From Anaerolineales bacterium UBA2200 (GTDB lineage: Bacteria > Chloroflexota > Anaerolineae > UBA2200), in contig DCVA01000004.1 in assembly GCA_002327925.1 (NCBI GenBank), positions 1 to 60,880 on the forward strand: a stretch of DNA of 60,880 bases, given 5' to 3'. Shown piece after piece: positions 1 through 9,265 of the stretch. The position numbers and the translations under genes are program-made. The stretch's first letter is position 1. The number at the start of each line of letters is the position of its first letter. A model generated the notes under the pieces. It did not search any database and was not told the DNA's origin. It saw nothing but the letters and a program-made list of their open reading frames with translations.

Positions 1-3000
1 CGCCGCGTACAACTCCAGCTTCGCTTCTGTCACCACCGCACCGGCCGGTATCCCACTCACGTCAAACCGCAGAATCGCACTCCGCCTCTGCTTGTCCCCA
101 ACCCGCAGTACCGTGTCGCCGCAGTATCCAACCGTAGGTTCATACGCGTAGATGTGCGTGTCCAGCCCACCAGAATACCCATCAACCCCTTGCTGCAGGG
201 TGACGGTGGACAGCACGGGCTCGGGAATGCCGGTCGGTGTGAGTGTAGGCGTGTTGCTACGCGTGGCGGACGGAGTAGGCGTCGGGCCCGGCCTTTCCAA
301 TGTCAAATCGTATGACGTTCCGCAGCCACCACCGTTGGGGTCCCAATGCTTGGTCAAGGCCAAGTACGTACCACTGCTCGGCGCAAGCCACGCAATCTCA
401 GAAGCCAGACTGCCTCCAGAGTCATCATTGGACGCGAGGAGGGACGCGCCATCACTGTCATACAGGTATAGGTAGGTGTCACAAGCTAAACCCAGATTGG
501 AGGTTCTCAGAATGTAGTTCACCCCGCCCTGTGCGCTGAACCGCGCCCAATCCTGGTCACCCGGGGCAGACAAGCTATGATGTTGAGTCTCGCCCTCTGA
601 GATCGGCTGAGCCGACGCCGCGACGTCGTCCTCTTCGAAGGCATCTGCGCCTGCCATGCAGACCTGCGTGCCTGGCCAAATGTTGTTCAGCTTGTTTGTC
701 TCGCTCACTGAGCCGGTCGAGTCTACTTGCATGTAGAATGCACTGGTGATGTCAGTCGTCAATCCGGCCGCCTGCGCGCTTGCCACACCAAGGCCTGTCA
801 GTTCTGTGATAACCGCAGTGACGGTGATCGTTTTTCCGGCCGCGATCGGGCTCGCGATCCACACTTGAACACTGCCTTGAAGGTCACCGGGACCTGTCGG
901 TTGGTGGTCACGGTACATGTCGATGTAGAACCCATTCTGCGTCGGACCTGCACCCTGGTTAGTAACTACAGCCTTCACCAATACTCCCCCAGAGGGGTCA
1001 GGGTATGTGGTGAAGCTCTGAATGGCCAGGTCGGGCGGACCGGCTGGCGGTTGGTACGGCACAGGCTCTCCCAACCCAACGGAGGGCTCGACCCGAATGG
1101 CCGCAAGCGCTGCTGCCGGGAATGAGCTGCGAGCCACATTGGAGAGTCGAACGTGCGTAATCTCCGCGAAGACTCGCTGGATGTTCTCCGCACTGCCGAT
1201 GGTGAAGGGAGGCGTCCCCGACCGAATGTTGCCATATTGGACATGGTGCGTGGAGTCGAGTTGCCCGTCGATGTAGATCTTGAGGGTCGAACTCTCCAAA
1301 GTGAACGCAACGTGGTGCCAGTAGCTAGTGTCCTCTATCTGTCTGGTACTCTTAAAGCCCTCGCTCCCACAGCTCGTGCACGGCCAAATGCCAATATCGA
1401 TTCTACCCTGATCTGTGAAGCTCATCAGCCATCGGTTCTGGCTGTTCCCGAGGTGCCCCGCCAGGCGACCCCAGGCGCTGCCCGTTCTCTTTACGAACAT
1501 TTCATAGGTGAACGCTTGCAGGTTAAAGACCGAAGAGGTACCACAGTTCACCGCAGGTCCCTCTGTGCCCCCGGGGAAATGAAGGGCCCCGGAGAACTTG
1601 CCCGGCGCTATCCAGGTGCTGCTGCCATCGACAGAGCCGTGGTTGCCGTAGCCCGAGCTGTCGTGTGCCATGGAACCACTGCCCTCATACATGTACCAGA
1701 GACCCACTGTGTTGGCGTCTCTGGTTGGCTCATACACAGTCTCCCTGCTTCCAGGTGGTGTTCCGGCGCCGGGATTCTGGTAGTACAGCTGGTACGTGGT
1801 ACTATCCACTGCACCAGGAGCCAATGGTGAAGGCACTCGGAACCAGATGTCAATTGCCGAGGCTGAGAACTGCTCTACAACTCGCTCCAGCTCCTGGCTG
1901 TGGTTCGCCACCACACGCACGTCATTACCCTTCGTCGCGGCCTGTGAGGCACTGTACAACTCGGCAGCTGCGGTTCCTCCCAGATGTAGATGCACCGGGT
2001 ACCCGGTGGGCAGCGCGCTGCCATCGTTGTTAAGCACAACGATGTTGCGGCGAAGACCGTACGAGGTGTCCCACCATGGAGGCGGCGGCACGATGGTTGG
2101 ATCTACACGGGTATGGGTATCGCCATCTCCGCCGCGATAGGCGCTCACATTTCCAGCCTTGTCGACCGCGCGAGCGCGAAAGTAGTATGTATGCCCTGTG
2201 CTTCCGCTAAAGAGGGCAAAGGTCACCTGCGTGCCTGCCAGCCAGTCCGTCCAAACACTGTCGGGCCGGTTGCCATCGCGCACCTGCAAGTCATAGTGCT
2301 GGATGCCTGAGAGGTTGTCTGAGCCCCCCCAGGCAACGCGGAACGTCGGCTCAGCCACGGCTTCAGATAGGGACTGAACGGCACAGGAAGCGGCAGCGCG
2401 GTCAATGCCAAAGAGCTGGTCGCCCGAAGCGTTGCTCCCCACGTCATTCGCGGCCGCGATCTGCCAATAGAGCGTGGGATAGTCCTGATCCAGGGCAACA
2501 GTGTACTCACTGGCGTTTCCCGCAAGGATTTGCCGGACGACGGGGCTGCCGCTATTCTTCGGCGCTGGTGCCGTGCCGACGTGGAGCGTTTGGGTGCTGG
2601 CGCGGATCGACGGCCGCCAGCGGAAGGTAATCATCCGCGAATTCACGTATACCGGTTCGCGGGTGTTGCCCGAAGAGGCAATCGGGGCGATCAACTGCGC
2701 ACTGTCCGGCCTCCTGTGCGGCAGAGTGTAGACCTCCTCGCGCACCGCTGCACCGTTCCAGGAGGCATCGGCGCCATGCGCCTCCGAACGCACACGATGC
2801 GGTCCATCTCCGTACTCGAGCGTGTTCCAAATGGGAGCGTCACTCTCGTTGAAGCAAGGGACGCCCAGCTCCTTGATGATGTGCCACGTTCCATTTCCGG
2901 AGCCATCGTTGGCATCGTTGACGCTGACGCGCATGGTAATCCCAACGCCGCCCTGGCCGGCCGTGCAACTGCGTATCCTCACCTGCTCGTTGCTGCCATC

Positions 3001-5034
3001 CAGGGGCTGAAAGTACAACTCAGTGATACTAAGGCTCGGATTGACAATGGTGAAATGCCAGGGATCGCTCCACTCGCTCTCGGCGCCCTGGCTGTCCCGT
3101 ACCTTGACACGCCACTGGTAGTTGTAGGAGCCAAGGGCGCTGGTGGTGGCGCAGTTGCTGGCCACCCAGCCGCTGTTCCAGATTTGCGCGCTATCGTAGA
3201 TATCGAAGTAGTAACCAGTTATCGAGCCCCCGTCGGGATCTCCATTGGCCTGCGCACACAATTGCGCCGTGTTCCCAGAGTAGTAGACATACCAATTGTA
3301 CGGGCTCGAGGGTGCGGGCTTGTTCGGCGCGTGATTGGCGGGAGTGCTGCCACCCAGCAACGTGTAGGTAGTGCCCCGGCGCTCGGGGTTGTTCCACGAG
3401 AGGTCAGACCAGAGGGCGGCTTCGGCGACGATGGCGTGGTCGCCAGCGCCATAGCCGCCCGTGTCCCACTCATAGATAAATTCCGGCGCACCCAGCTCAT
3501 AGCGGACCTCGCCATCTATCTTCAAGCGCAGCGCACGGAAATTCGACAGGTTCTCGACTTTGGCGTGGACGCGGACCAGGTTGGAGTTCGATGGCGAAGA
3601 TGGGTCGCAGGAAAGCACGGTGATATGGCTGCCCGCTACCTGGACAATGATCTTGACCCAGACGGTATCGCCAAAGAACACACCTTGTGCATTGCGCATG
3701 CGCCAGTGACTCTGGTAGGTGCCAGGGGCAGATGGGGCGGTGATGCTCACTGTGACGTCAGCACTCGCGTTCGGAGCTGTGCTCGCCACATTGACGGCGG
3801 AGGGTGCCCCCATCTGATCGCCGCTCACGAAAGCCAGCTGGTAGCCGCTGTCCCAGGTGGACGTGCCGCTGTTGCGCAGCCGCCATGTTTTGCCCAGCGC
3901 CTGACCAGGCGACGAAACGGTGCCGTCAGAAATGGTGACGTCAGAGACGAAGGTTGCTGAGTCCGACGAGGTCGGAGCGGGAGGCGTAGCGCCCATGGTT
4001 GGCTGAGGGTCCGAGGATGGCGGGGCTGGTGCCTCCTCCACATATCCGGAGCCGTACACGACTGATGTCGGCCAGTCAAGTACATCCACTGTGGGGTTAA
4101 CATCGCCTCCAAGGCAGGACACGTCGTAGTCCCAGCTTACGGTGTGATTCCCCGCCCAAACAAACCGAGTGACCTTGTACGAAGCCTTGCTGCCATCTTG
4201 TGGCATCATGTTAAGAATGACTTGGCCATCCAGTTGTACGCTGCGGATTTCCGCACTCGCAGGGCTGAACACCTTCCACCAGGGTATCCACTGGAACCAG
4301 CCCTTGCTCTTGGTTTCGATTCTGGACTCGCATGGCGAGGGAGAAGTGCGACAGACGACAGGGCCGTCAGGCGCTCGAGCGCCGTCGGCGTAATTAAGTG
4401 AAGCACCAAAGTAGGCAGAGGGGTCATATGTGTTTGTGATGATAGTTTCGTTGCTGCCGTTGTTTACTGAGAGGTGCAAGTGTGCATATGGGGTCCCGAA
4501 GTTACCCTGGTAACCGATGACGTCGCCTTGGCGAACCCATACAGGAGGATCGCCTACCTGCAGTGGGTTTGACAGCGAAGGAATCGCGATGTAGGTGCGT
4601 GTGCCATCGCCACTTGCCATGTGTGTATAGTAGGTTTCCACTTCGAGACTGGGCACCGTGCCGGCCCAATCAGCCGACAGAGTGTGTTGTATCCTAACAT
4701 TAGATGTACCCACTCTCCGTAGCCAACCATCGTACACCGCTCTCACCGGCGTAACCCCGTTCGGCGAGCCGAAGATGTCCAGACCTGTATGCGCATCCCC
4801 ACTCGTGTATGCGGTTTTGTCCTGCCATATGTATCGAAGACGGCCGTCAGTCGGCCAAATAAATGGCGCGCCAGGACACTGGGTGGTGGACGATGCGGAT
4901 GCCACATGGAATGGGACGTTAGCCTCACTATCGACGGACATCAAGGGATTCAGGAAGAGCTCAAAGAGCATGCAAACCAAGAGTGATAGACATGTGGCTC
5001 TGCTTCGAATGGCCCTGGTAGAGAATTCCCGCAT
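1..5034 (-). CDS. Large secreted multi-domain surface protein with M23 peptidase domain (3' part missing)
   Basis: One frame stays open from ATG 5034 to the window edge (at least 1678 codons), so the C-terminus is outside the window. A GGAGG Shine-Dalgarno sits 7 nt before the ATG, and a hydrophobic signal segment covers about residues 13-33. In order I read: an M23 (LytM-type) metallopeptidase domain with HTGLD at 82-86 and HLH at 185-187 as zinc ligands; an NBR1-like Ig domain (GTSTWDSGYQ); Fn3-like repeats; a DUF2341-like segment (about 1000); a LamG/concanavalin-like segment; a CARDB-like domain; a PPC domain (DAFEEDDVAASAQ); a TPTPSATRSNTPT linker; and the start of a DNRLRE-type domain. 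Domain names come from recognised motifs, not a search. Probably a cell-wall or matrix protein with peptidoglycan endopeptidase activity. All ORFs on either strand inside this interval are shadows of it. Confidence 0.85.
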   Translation of the reverse strand, partial: MREFSTRAIRSRATCLSLLVCMLFELFLNPLMSVDSEANVPFHVASASSTTQCPGAPFIWPTDGRLRYIWQDKTAYTSGDAHTGLDIFGSPNGVTPVRAVYDGWLRRVGTSNVRIQHTLSADWAGTVPSLEVETYYTHMASGDGTRTYIAIPSLSNPLQVGDPPVWVRQGDVIGYQGNFGTPYAHLHLSVNNGSNETIITNTYDPSAYFGASLNYADGARAPDGPVVCRTSPSPCESRIETKSKGWFQWIPWWKVFSPASAEIRSVQLDGQVILNMMPQDGSKASYKVTRFVWAGNHTVSWDYDVSCLGGDVNPTVDVLDWPTSVVYGSGYVEEAPAPPSSDPQPTMGATPPAPTSSDSATFVSDVTISDGTVSSPGQALGKTWRLRNSGTSTWDSGYQLAFVSGDQMGAPSAVNVASTAPNASADVTVSITAPSAPGTYQSHWRMRNAQGVFFGDTVWVKIIVQVAGSHITVLSCDPSSPSNSNLVRVHAKVENLSNFRALRLKIDGEVRYELGAPEFIYEWDTGGYGAGDHAIVAEAALWSDLSWNNPERRGTTYTLLGGSTPANHAPNKPAPSSPYNWYVYYSGNTAQLCAQANGDPDGGSITGYYFDIYDSAQIWNSGWVASNCATTSALGSYNYQWRVKVRDSQGAESEWSDPWHFTIVNPSLSITELYFQPLDGSNEQVRIRSCTAGQGGVGITMRVSVNDANDGSGNGTWHIIKELGVPCFNESDAPIWNTLEYGDGPHRVRSEAHGADASWNGAAVREEVYTLPHRRPDSAQLIAPIASSGNTREPVYVNSRMITFRWRPSIRASTQTLHVGTAPAPKNSGSPVVRQILAGNASEYTVALDQDYPTLYWQIAAANDVGSNASGDQLFGIDRAAASCAVQSLSEAVAEPTFRVAWGGSDNLSGIQHYDLQVRDGNRPDSVWTDWLAGTQVTFALFSGSTGHTYYFRARAVDKAGNVSAYRGGDGDTHTRVDPTIVPPPPWWDTSYGLRRNIVVLNNDGSALPTGYPVHLHLGGTAAAELYSASQAATKGNDVRVVANHSQELERVVEQFSASAIDIWFRVPSPLAPGAVDSTTYQLYYQNPGAGTPPGSRETVYEPTRDANTVGLWYMYEGSGSMAHDSSGYGNHGSVDGSSTWIAPGKFSGALHFPGGTEGPAVNCGTSSVFNLQAFTYEMFVKRTGSAWGRLAGHLGNSQNRWLMSFTDQGRIDIGIWPCTSCGSEGFKSTRQIEDTSYWHHVAFTLESSTLKIYIDGQLDSTHHVQYGNIRSGTPPFTIGSAENIQRVFAEITHVRLSNVARSSFPAAALAAIRVEPSVGLGEPVPYQPPAGPPDLAIQSFTTYPDPSGGVLVKAVVTNQGAGPTQNGFYIDMYRDHQPTGPGDLQGSVQVWIASPIAAGKTITVTAVITELTGLGVASAQAAGLTTDITSAFYMQVDSTGSVSETNKLNNIWPGTQVCMAGADAFEEDDVAASAQPISEGETQHHSLSAPGDQDWARFSAQGGVNYILRTSNLGLACDTYLYLYDSDGASLLASNDDSGGSLASEIAWLAPSSGTYLALTKHWDPNGGGCGTSYDLTLERPGPTPTPSATRSNTPTLTPTGIPEPVLSTVTLQQGVDGYSGGLDTHIYAYEPTVGYCGDTVLRVGDKQRRSAILRFDVSGIPAGAVVTEAKLELYAA

Positions 5035-5770
5035 TCTGCAGCCTCCAAGTGTCAGAGTACCCAACTGCGCCCAGGCTCCTGGCGTCTAGTAGCTTCCGAG
5101 TGGTTCTTCACCGCAACTGCCCGCGAGGCGGATGGCGGAACCGTCCCGATGCCCGGCTAGGTCCCCATTAACCTCGCAACTAGCGGCAATCATGACTGTT
5201 AATCCTGCCCACGAGCACATCAAGCGAGACATTGCGAGGCCCCGCCAGCAAACTGGTCGAAGCTCTCGACACGTAAATGGTGCACTCGCTGTGGATGGAA
5301 GCACACCCCTCCCCACCGCTAGCTCCAGTGGAACGTCCAGCCTAACGATTCCCGTCGCCAGCAGCACAGTGCGAGTGACTGGCGAAAATCGGGAACGGAA
5401 TGGCCTAGAGCTTGGGTAGTCCCTACTCCAGAATGAGTCTGTGCTACCAAAGGCAGGGCGCGGATATGCTCCAAAGGCCCTTTCAATACTGCTGGGCCAG
5501 ATGCATGTCACTCGACGCGCCTCATCAACCCCCTCAGAACTGGCACCCAGAGGCAAACAAAGACGCCACCGACGGCGCGCTTTCGCGACGCGGGTGGCGT
5601 CATCAGGTAGCCATACTGTCTGGATGTGCCACCGCGACACTTCAGCGTATCGAGGGCAACCATGCTATACAATCGCCAGTATACCGGACAATGGCAGGGC
5701 CGTCAAGTGCCGTCCGCTGGCACGCCGGGGGACGCTTCAGCTGGCACACGGCTGCCGTGTGCAGTGCACT
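5035..5770. other. Intergenic stretch without a convincing gene
   Basis: About 735 bases between two minus-strand genes. The longest open frame (5086-5640, minus, 184 codons) is rich in Arg, Ser, Trp and Cys, shows no recognisable domain or Shine-Dalgarno, and looks like chance coding. The part next to 5034 supplies the leader of the surface-protein gene. No repeat or RNA structure was recognised. Confidence 0.5.
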
Positions 5771-6256
5771 CTAGCCAATCTTGTAGCCAATCTTCCTCAA
5801 GAATCCCGTGCGCCAGGCGATGCCCTCGGCATCCTCTATTCCCTTTGGCGATGAGCCATCAATCACGCCCAGGATACCCCGCCCCTGCTGACTCTCGGCC
5901 AGGATCACCTCGACCGGGTTGGCCGTGGCGCAGAAGATGCGGCACACCTCTGGCACCATCTTGATCGCGTTGAGCACGTTGATCGGAAAGGCGTTCTTGA
6001 GAAAGATGAAAAAAGAGTGGCCGGCTCCCAGCGCCAGTGCGTTCCTTTTGGCCAGCTCGATCATCTCGTCGTCCGTGCCGGCCCACCGTACCAGACAGGC
6101 GCCAGACGCTTCGTTGAAGGCCAGCCCGAATTTGATGCCTGGCACCGCGCCGACCAGCGCCTCGTAGAGGTCCTCGACGCTCTTGATAAAGTGGGTCTGC
6201 CCGAGGATGAAATTGACGTCCTCTGGCTTCTGAATCTTGACGCTCTTGAGCTCCAT
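5771..6256 (-). CDS. Adenosine-specific kinase family protein (PF04008)
   Basis: 161 aa, the full length of the PF04008/DUF355 family. The family was named from a Pyrobaculum protein reported to phosphorylate adenosine and is common in thermophiles. Family-typical features are the N-terminal MELKSVKIQKPEDVNFILGQ, the central AFNEASGACLVRW, the SFFIFLKNAFPINVLNAI segment and the GVIDGSSPKGIE loop near the C-terminus. It is divergently oriented from trmD with about 110 bp between the start codons. Cytosolic, no signal peptide. The biochemical role is family-based, so the assignment is to family rather than proven activity. Confidence 0.85.
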   Translation of the reverse strand: MELKSVKIQKPEDVNFILGQTHFIKSVEDLYEALVGAVPGIKFGLAFNEASGACLVRWAGTDDEMIELAKRNALALGAGHSFFIFLKNAFPINVLNAIKMVPEVCRIFCATANPVEVILAESQQGRGILGVIDGSSPKGIEDAEGIAWRTGFLRKIGYKIG

Positions 6257-6333
6257 ACCTGTCCTCCGTGAATGGCCTGCGGACCATTATACGCCAGTGC
6301 GCGCACCGTCCGCAACAGGCCGGCGTTCCTTGG

Positions 6334-6362
6334 TTGGTGTCGCTCTGGCTTTGTGCTAGAAT
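6334..6362 (+). promoter_or_regulatory. Sigma-70-type promoter of trmD
   Basis: TTGGTG (6334-6339), 17-bp spacer, TAGAAT (6357-6362). The trmD ATG begins at 6368, only 5 nt after the -10 box, so the predicted transcription start falls on or next to the ATG. That implies a leaderless mRNA. No Shine-Dalgarno precedes the ATG, which fits. Confidence 0.6.
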
Positions 6363-6367
6363 CGGCT

Positions 6368-7123
6368 ATGCGTTTTGACCTGTTGACCCTCTTCCCCGGC
6401 CTGTTCCAGGGCGTGTTCGAAGATAGCATCGTCAAACGTGCGGTAGAGTCCGGCCTCGTCTCTATCGACATCCACAACATCCGCGACTATGCCACGGATA
6501 AGCACCACATCACCGACGACGTGCCCTACGGTGGCGGCGGCGGCATGGTGATGAAGGCCGAGCCGATCTTTCGCGCGGTAGAGACGCTGCTGGCGGACGA
6601 GGGTTTGCCCTCTGGCCGCGACGGGCCCACGCAGATCATCCTTCTAAGCCCTGCGGGGCGGCCCCTGACGCAGGCGGTGGCGCGTGAGCTCGCCGGCCGG
6701 CAGCGCCTGGTGCTGATCTGCGGGCGCTACGAAGGCGTAGACGAGCGAGTTCGCGAACACCTGGTGACAGACGAGATCTCTATCGGCGACTATGTTCTGA
6801 GCGGCGGGGAGATCCCGGCGATGGTCATCGTCGAAACCGTCACGCGACTGCTGCCCGGCGCTCTGGGAGACCCTCTGGCGACCCTCCAGGACTCGCACAC
6901 GCACAGTCTGCTGGAGCACCCCCACTACACCAGACCAGCGACCTTTCGTGGCTGGTCCGTCCCAAAGGCTCTACTTTCGGGCAATCATGCCGAGGTCGAG
7001 CGGTGGCGACGAGAGCAATCCTTGCGGCGTACGGCATCGCAAAGGCCGGACCTGCTGGCCTCGGCGCCCCTCACGGACAAGGACCGTTCGTTCTTGAGCC
7101 GCATCGAATCCGGGAGGAAGCCC
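6368..7123 (+). CDS. trmD: tRNA (guanine37-N1)-methyltransferase TrmD
   Basis: Methylates G37 of tRNAs using S-adenosylmethionine, preventing +1 frameshifting. The 252 residues up to 7123 match the normal family length. Visible motifs are MRFDLLTLFPG at the start, YGGGGGM 54-60, and the trefoil-knot SAM site LSPAGR 93-98 with CGRYEGVD 118-125 and DYVLSGGE 141-148. ATG 6368 is chosen because it matches the conserved N-terminus and the promoter. Odd: there is no stop codon. The frame continues straight into fumarase alpha, so either the product is a TrmD-FumA fusion or a small indel near the 3' end removed the stop (another frame has TGA at 7129-7131, overlapping the fumarase start). Confidence 0.93.
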
Positions 7124-7969
7124 GTGCGTGAGATTCCCTGTCAGACCATTACCGAATCAGTCGCCCGGCTCTTCATCGAGGCCTGCTACGAGCTGCCAAA
7201 GGATGTGCTGGCTGCCCTGCGCAAGGCACGCAGGGTGGAAGAGTCGCCTCAGGGGCGCGAGGTTCTGGATCAGATTCTGAAGAACGCGCAGATCGCGGCC
7301 GAGGGCGAGTATCCCCTGTGCCAGGACACGGGCCTGGCGGTGGTTTTTGTCGAGCTGGGGCAGGATGCGCACGTCGCGGGCGGCGACCTGAACGAATGCA
7401 TTACCGAAGGCGTGCGCCGCGCCTACCGCGACGGCTACCTGCGCAAGTCGTCGGTCGAGCGACCCTATTCGGAGCGCATCAACACAAAGGACAATACCCC
7501 GCCCATCATCCACATCGACGTGGTGCCCGGAGACAGGGTCAAGATCACCGTTCTGCCCAAGGGCGGCGGCGGTGAGAACATGAGCTTCCTGCGCATGATG
7601 CTGCCGGCGATGGGCCGGCAGGGTGTGGTGGACTGGGTGGCGCAAGTGGTTGAGGAGTCGGGGGCCAACCCCTGCCCGCCGGTGATCGTCGGAGTGGGCA
7701 TTGGCGGCACCTCGGATCAGGCCATGCTGCTGGCCAAGAGAGCTCTGCTGCGACCGGTCGGGCAGCCGAGCCCCAATGCCGAGGACGCCGCGCTGGAGGC
7801 GGATTTGCTGCAGCGCGTCAACCGCCTCGGAATCGGACCTGCGGGGCTGGGCGGCCGGGTAACCGCGCTGGCCGTGCACGTGCTCAGCCAGCCCTCCCAC
7901 ATAGCCAGCATGCCCGTAGCGGTGAATCTGCAGTGCCATTCGGCCAGGCGCAAAGAGCTGGTGATCTAG
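7124..7969 (+). CDS. Class I fumarate hydratase, alpha subunit
   Basis: Alpha half of the two-subunit [4Fe-4S] fumarase (or L-tartrate dehydratase) that interconverts fumarate and malate. From GTG 7124 it is 281 aa, the usual length. The three cluster cysteines are visible at about C66 (LCQDTG), C184 (NPCPP) and C271 (NLQCHSARR). The GGGAGG Shine-Dalgarno at 7112-7117, 6 nt before the GTG, suggests independent initiation even though the upstream trmD frame runs through without a stop. The beta subunit lies at 8605-9171, separated by a lipoprotein gene. Malic enzyme at 12906 uses the same C4 acid. Confidence 0.9.
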   Translation: MREIPCQTITESVARLFIEACYELPKDVLAALRKARRVEESPQGREVLDQILKNAQIAAEGEYPLCQDTGLAVVFVELGQDAHVAGGDLNECITEGVRRAYRDGYLRKSSVERPYSERINTKDNTPPIIHIDVVPGDRVKITVLPKGGGGENMSFLRMMLPAMGRQGVVDWVAQVVEESGANPCPPVIVGVGIGGTSDQAMLLAKRALLRPVGQPSPNAEDAALEADLLQRVNRLGIGPAGLGGRVTALAVHVLSQPSHIASMPVAVNLQCHSARRKELVI

Positions 7970-7970
7970 C

Positions 7971-8621
7971 ATGAGTTCCACTATGGGACAGCGCCTCCGA
8001 TTCGGTCCCCGCGGCCGCCCGGGACGGCTCGCGCGCCTCCTGGCGCCGGTTTCGGTCTTGCTCTGCCTGGCCGCCGCCTGCGCGCCTCCTCCGCCAACGG
8101 CAACGCCGACCCCCCGACCGACCGATACCCCTGTCGCGACTCCAACCGGCGCGGCGCTGGTCGAAATCGAGGGCCTGGTGATGCAGCAGGACGGCAAGCT
8201 GGTGATCGGAGTCGATTGGACGTCGCGTTCACGCATCAGCTATGTCGTGCAGGGTGGGGCGGCCGAGATTCTTCGCCCCTTCCTCGGCGAGACCGTGCGC
8301 GCGACGGGAGAAGTGGTGGACCACAGCCCCTGGCTGAAGGATATTGTCGTGTGCAGCGCAGTGGAGGCTGACTCTCCTGGCAGGCTCTCGATGCGCACTG
8401 GCTACATCAAAGAGCTCGGAGTGTCCATCTACATGCAGGGCACCCACGTGCTGACGGACGCGGAAGGCGCCAGGATCTGCCTGCTCAGTGGTAGGGCAAG
8501 CGGCGTAGACCTGGATGCGGCCATGCTCAAAGGCAAGGTGACCGTAATCGGTACTCTGTCCCCGACCGTGGAGGGCGATGCCCTCTTCATGGAGGTAAAA
8601 CTCGTTGAACCCATCCCATGA
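7971..8621 (+). CDS. Predicted lipoprotein of unknown function
   Basis: 216 aa starting 2 nt after the fumarase alpha stop. A basic N-terminus and hydrophobic stretch lead to a lipobox ending LAAAC (cysteine near residue 37), followed by a PTATPTPRPTDTP linker and a roughly 150-aa domain of beta-strand-like character (VEIEGLVMQQDGKLVIGVDW, TVRATGEVVDH). That domain vaguely resembles an OB-fold/NAD-binding-lipoprotein-like domain, but I do not recognise a family with confidence. It overlaps fumarase beta by 17 bp, so it is embedded in the fumarase operon, which is unusual for an exported protein. Confidence 0.75.
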   Translation: MSSTMGQRLRFGPRGRPGRLARLLAPVSVLLCLAAACAPPPPTATPTPRPTDTPVATPTGAALVEIEGLVMQQDGKLVIGVDWTSRSRISYVVQGGAAEILRPFLGETVRATGEVVDHSPWLKDIVVCSAVEADSPGRLSMRTGYIKELGVSIYMQGTHVLTDAEGARICLLSGRASGVDLDAAMLKGKVTVIGTLSPTVEGDALFMEVKLVEPIP

Positions 8622-9171
8622 GCCGACGCTCGAGATCCAGGCACCTCTAACCGATGCGGTGCTTGCCGCTCTGCATGCCGGCGACCGGGTTCACATCTCC
8701 GGCGTGCTTTACGTGGCCCGCGACGCCGCCCACAAGAGGCTGGTGCAGGCCCTCGAGGCGGGGCAACCCCTGCCCTTTGACCCCCGGGGCCAAATCATCT
8801 ATCATATGGGACCATCTCCGGCCAGACCCGGCAAGCCGATCGGGTCAGCCGGTCCAACGACAGCCGGGCGCATGGACCCCTACGTCCCGGCCCTGCTCGA
8901 GGCAGGCCTGAAGGGCATGCTGGGTAAGGGTAATCGTTCTCTGGCGGTGCGAGAGGCGCTCCAGAAGTATCGCGCCGTCTACCTTGTGGCCACTGGCGGC
9001 GTGGCGGCCCTGATTGCGCGTTCCATTCTGACCTCGGAGCCAGTGGCCTATGAGGATCTCGGTCCGGAAGCGATCCTGCGCCTGACCGTGGAGGGCCTTC
9101 CGGCGATCGTGGGCAACGACATTTACGGCGGCGACGCCTATCTGGCCGGCAGGGCCAGGTACCGACAGTAG
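8605..9171 (+). CDS. Class I fumarate hydratase, beta subunit
   Basis: Partner of the alpha subunit at 7124-7969. 188 aa, normal for the separate beta subunit. Typical features are LHAGDRVHISGVLYVARDAAH near the N-terminus, IIYHMGPSP, SAGPTTAGRMDPY (substrate-binding loop) and GMLGKGNRS. The likely start is TTG 8605, with GGAGGT at 8591-8596, 8 nt upstream and inside the end of the lipoprotein gene. A C-terminal GNDIYGGDAY segment is also family-like. Together the two subunits should form the oxygen-sensitive enzyme expected in an anaerobe. Confidence 0.88.
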   Translation: MNPSHEPTLEIQAPLTDAVLAALHAGDRVHISGVLYVARDAAHKRLVQALEAGQPLPFDPRGQIIYHMGPSPARPGKPIGSAGPTTAGRMDPYVPALLEAGLKGMLGKGNRSLAVREALQKYRAVYLVATGGVAALIARSILTSEPVAYEDLGPEAILRLTVEGLPAIVGNDIYGGDAYLAGRARYRQ

Positions 9172-9265
9172 TCTTGCTGGTGGAATACCAGGCAGCGATG
9201 CCTGTGCGGTGCGGTCCGGAATTCTCGCCATTTGGAGCCACAACCGTAAACGAGGAGGCCCGTCG

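Noticed and set aside
2530..3960. 476-codon open frame on the plus strand
   Set aside because: Lies antisense to the continuous minus-strand surface-protein frame, whose domains (NBR1-like, Fn3) are readable here; no Shine-Dalgarno or domain of its own.
5086..5640. 184-codon minus-strand frame
   Set aside because: No recognisable domain, odd composition, no Shine-Dalgarno; treated as non-coding.
7157..8236. 359-codon minus-strand frame
   Set aside because: Antisense to fumarase alpha and the lipoprotein, both well supported.
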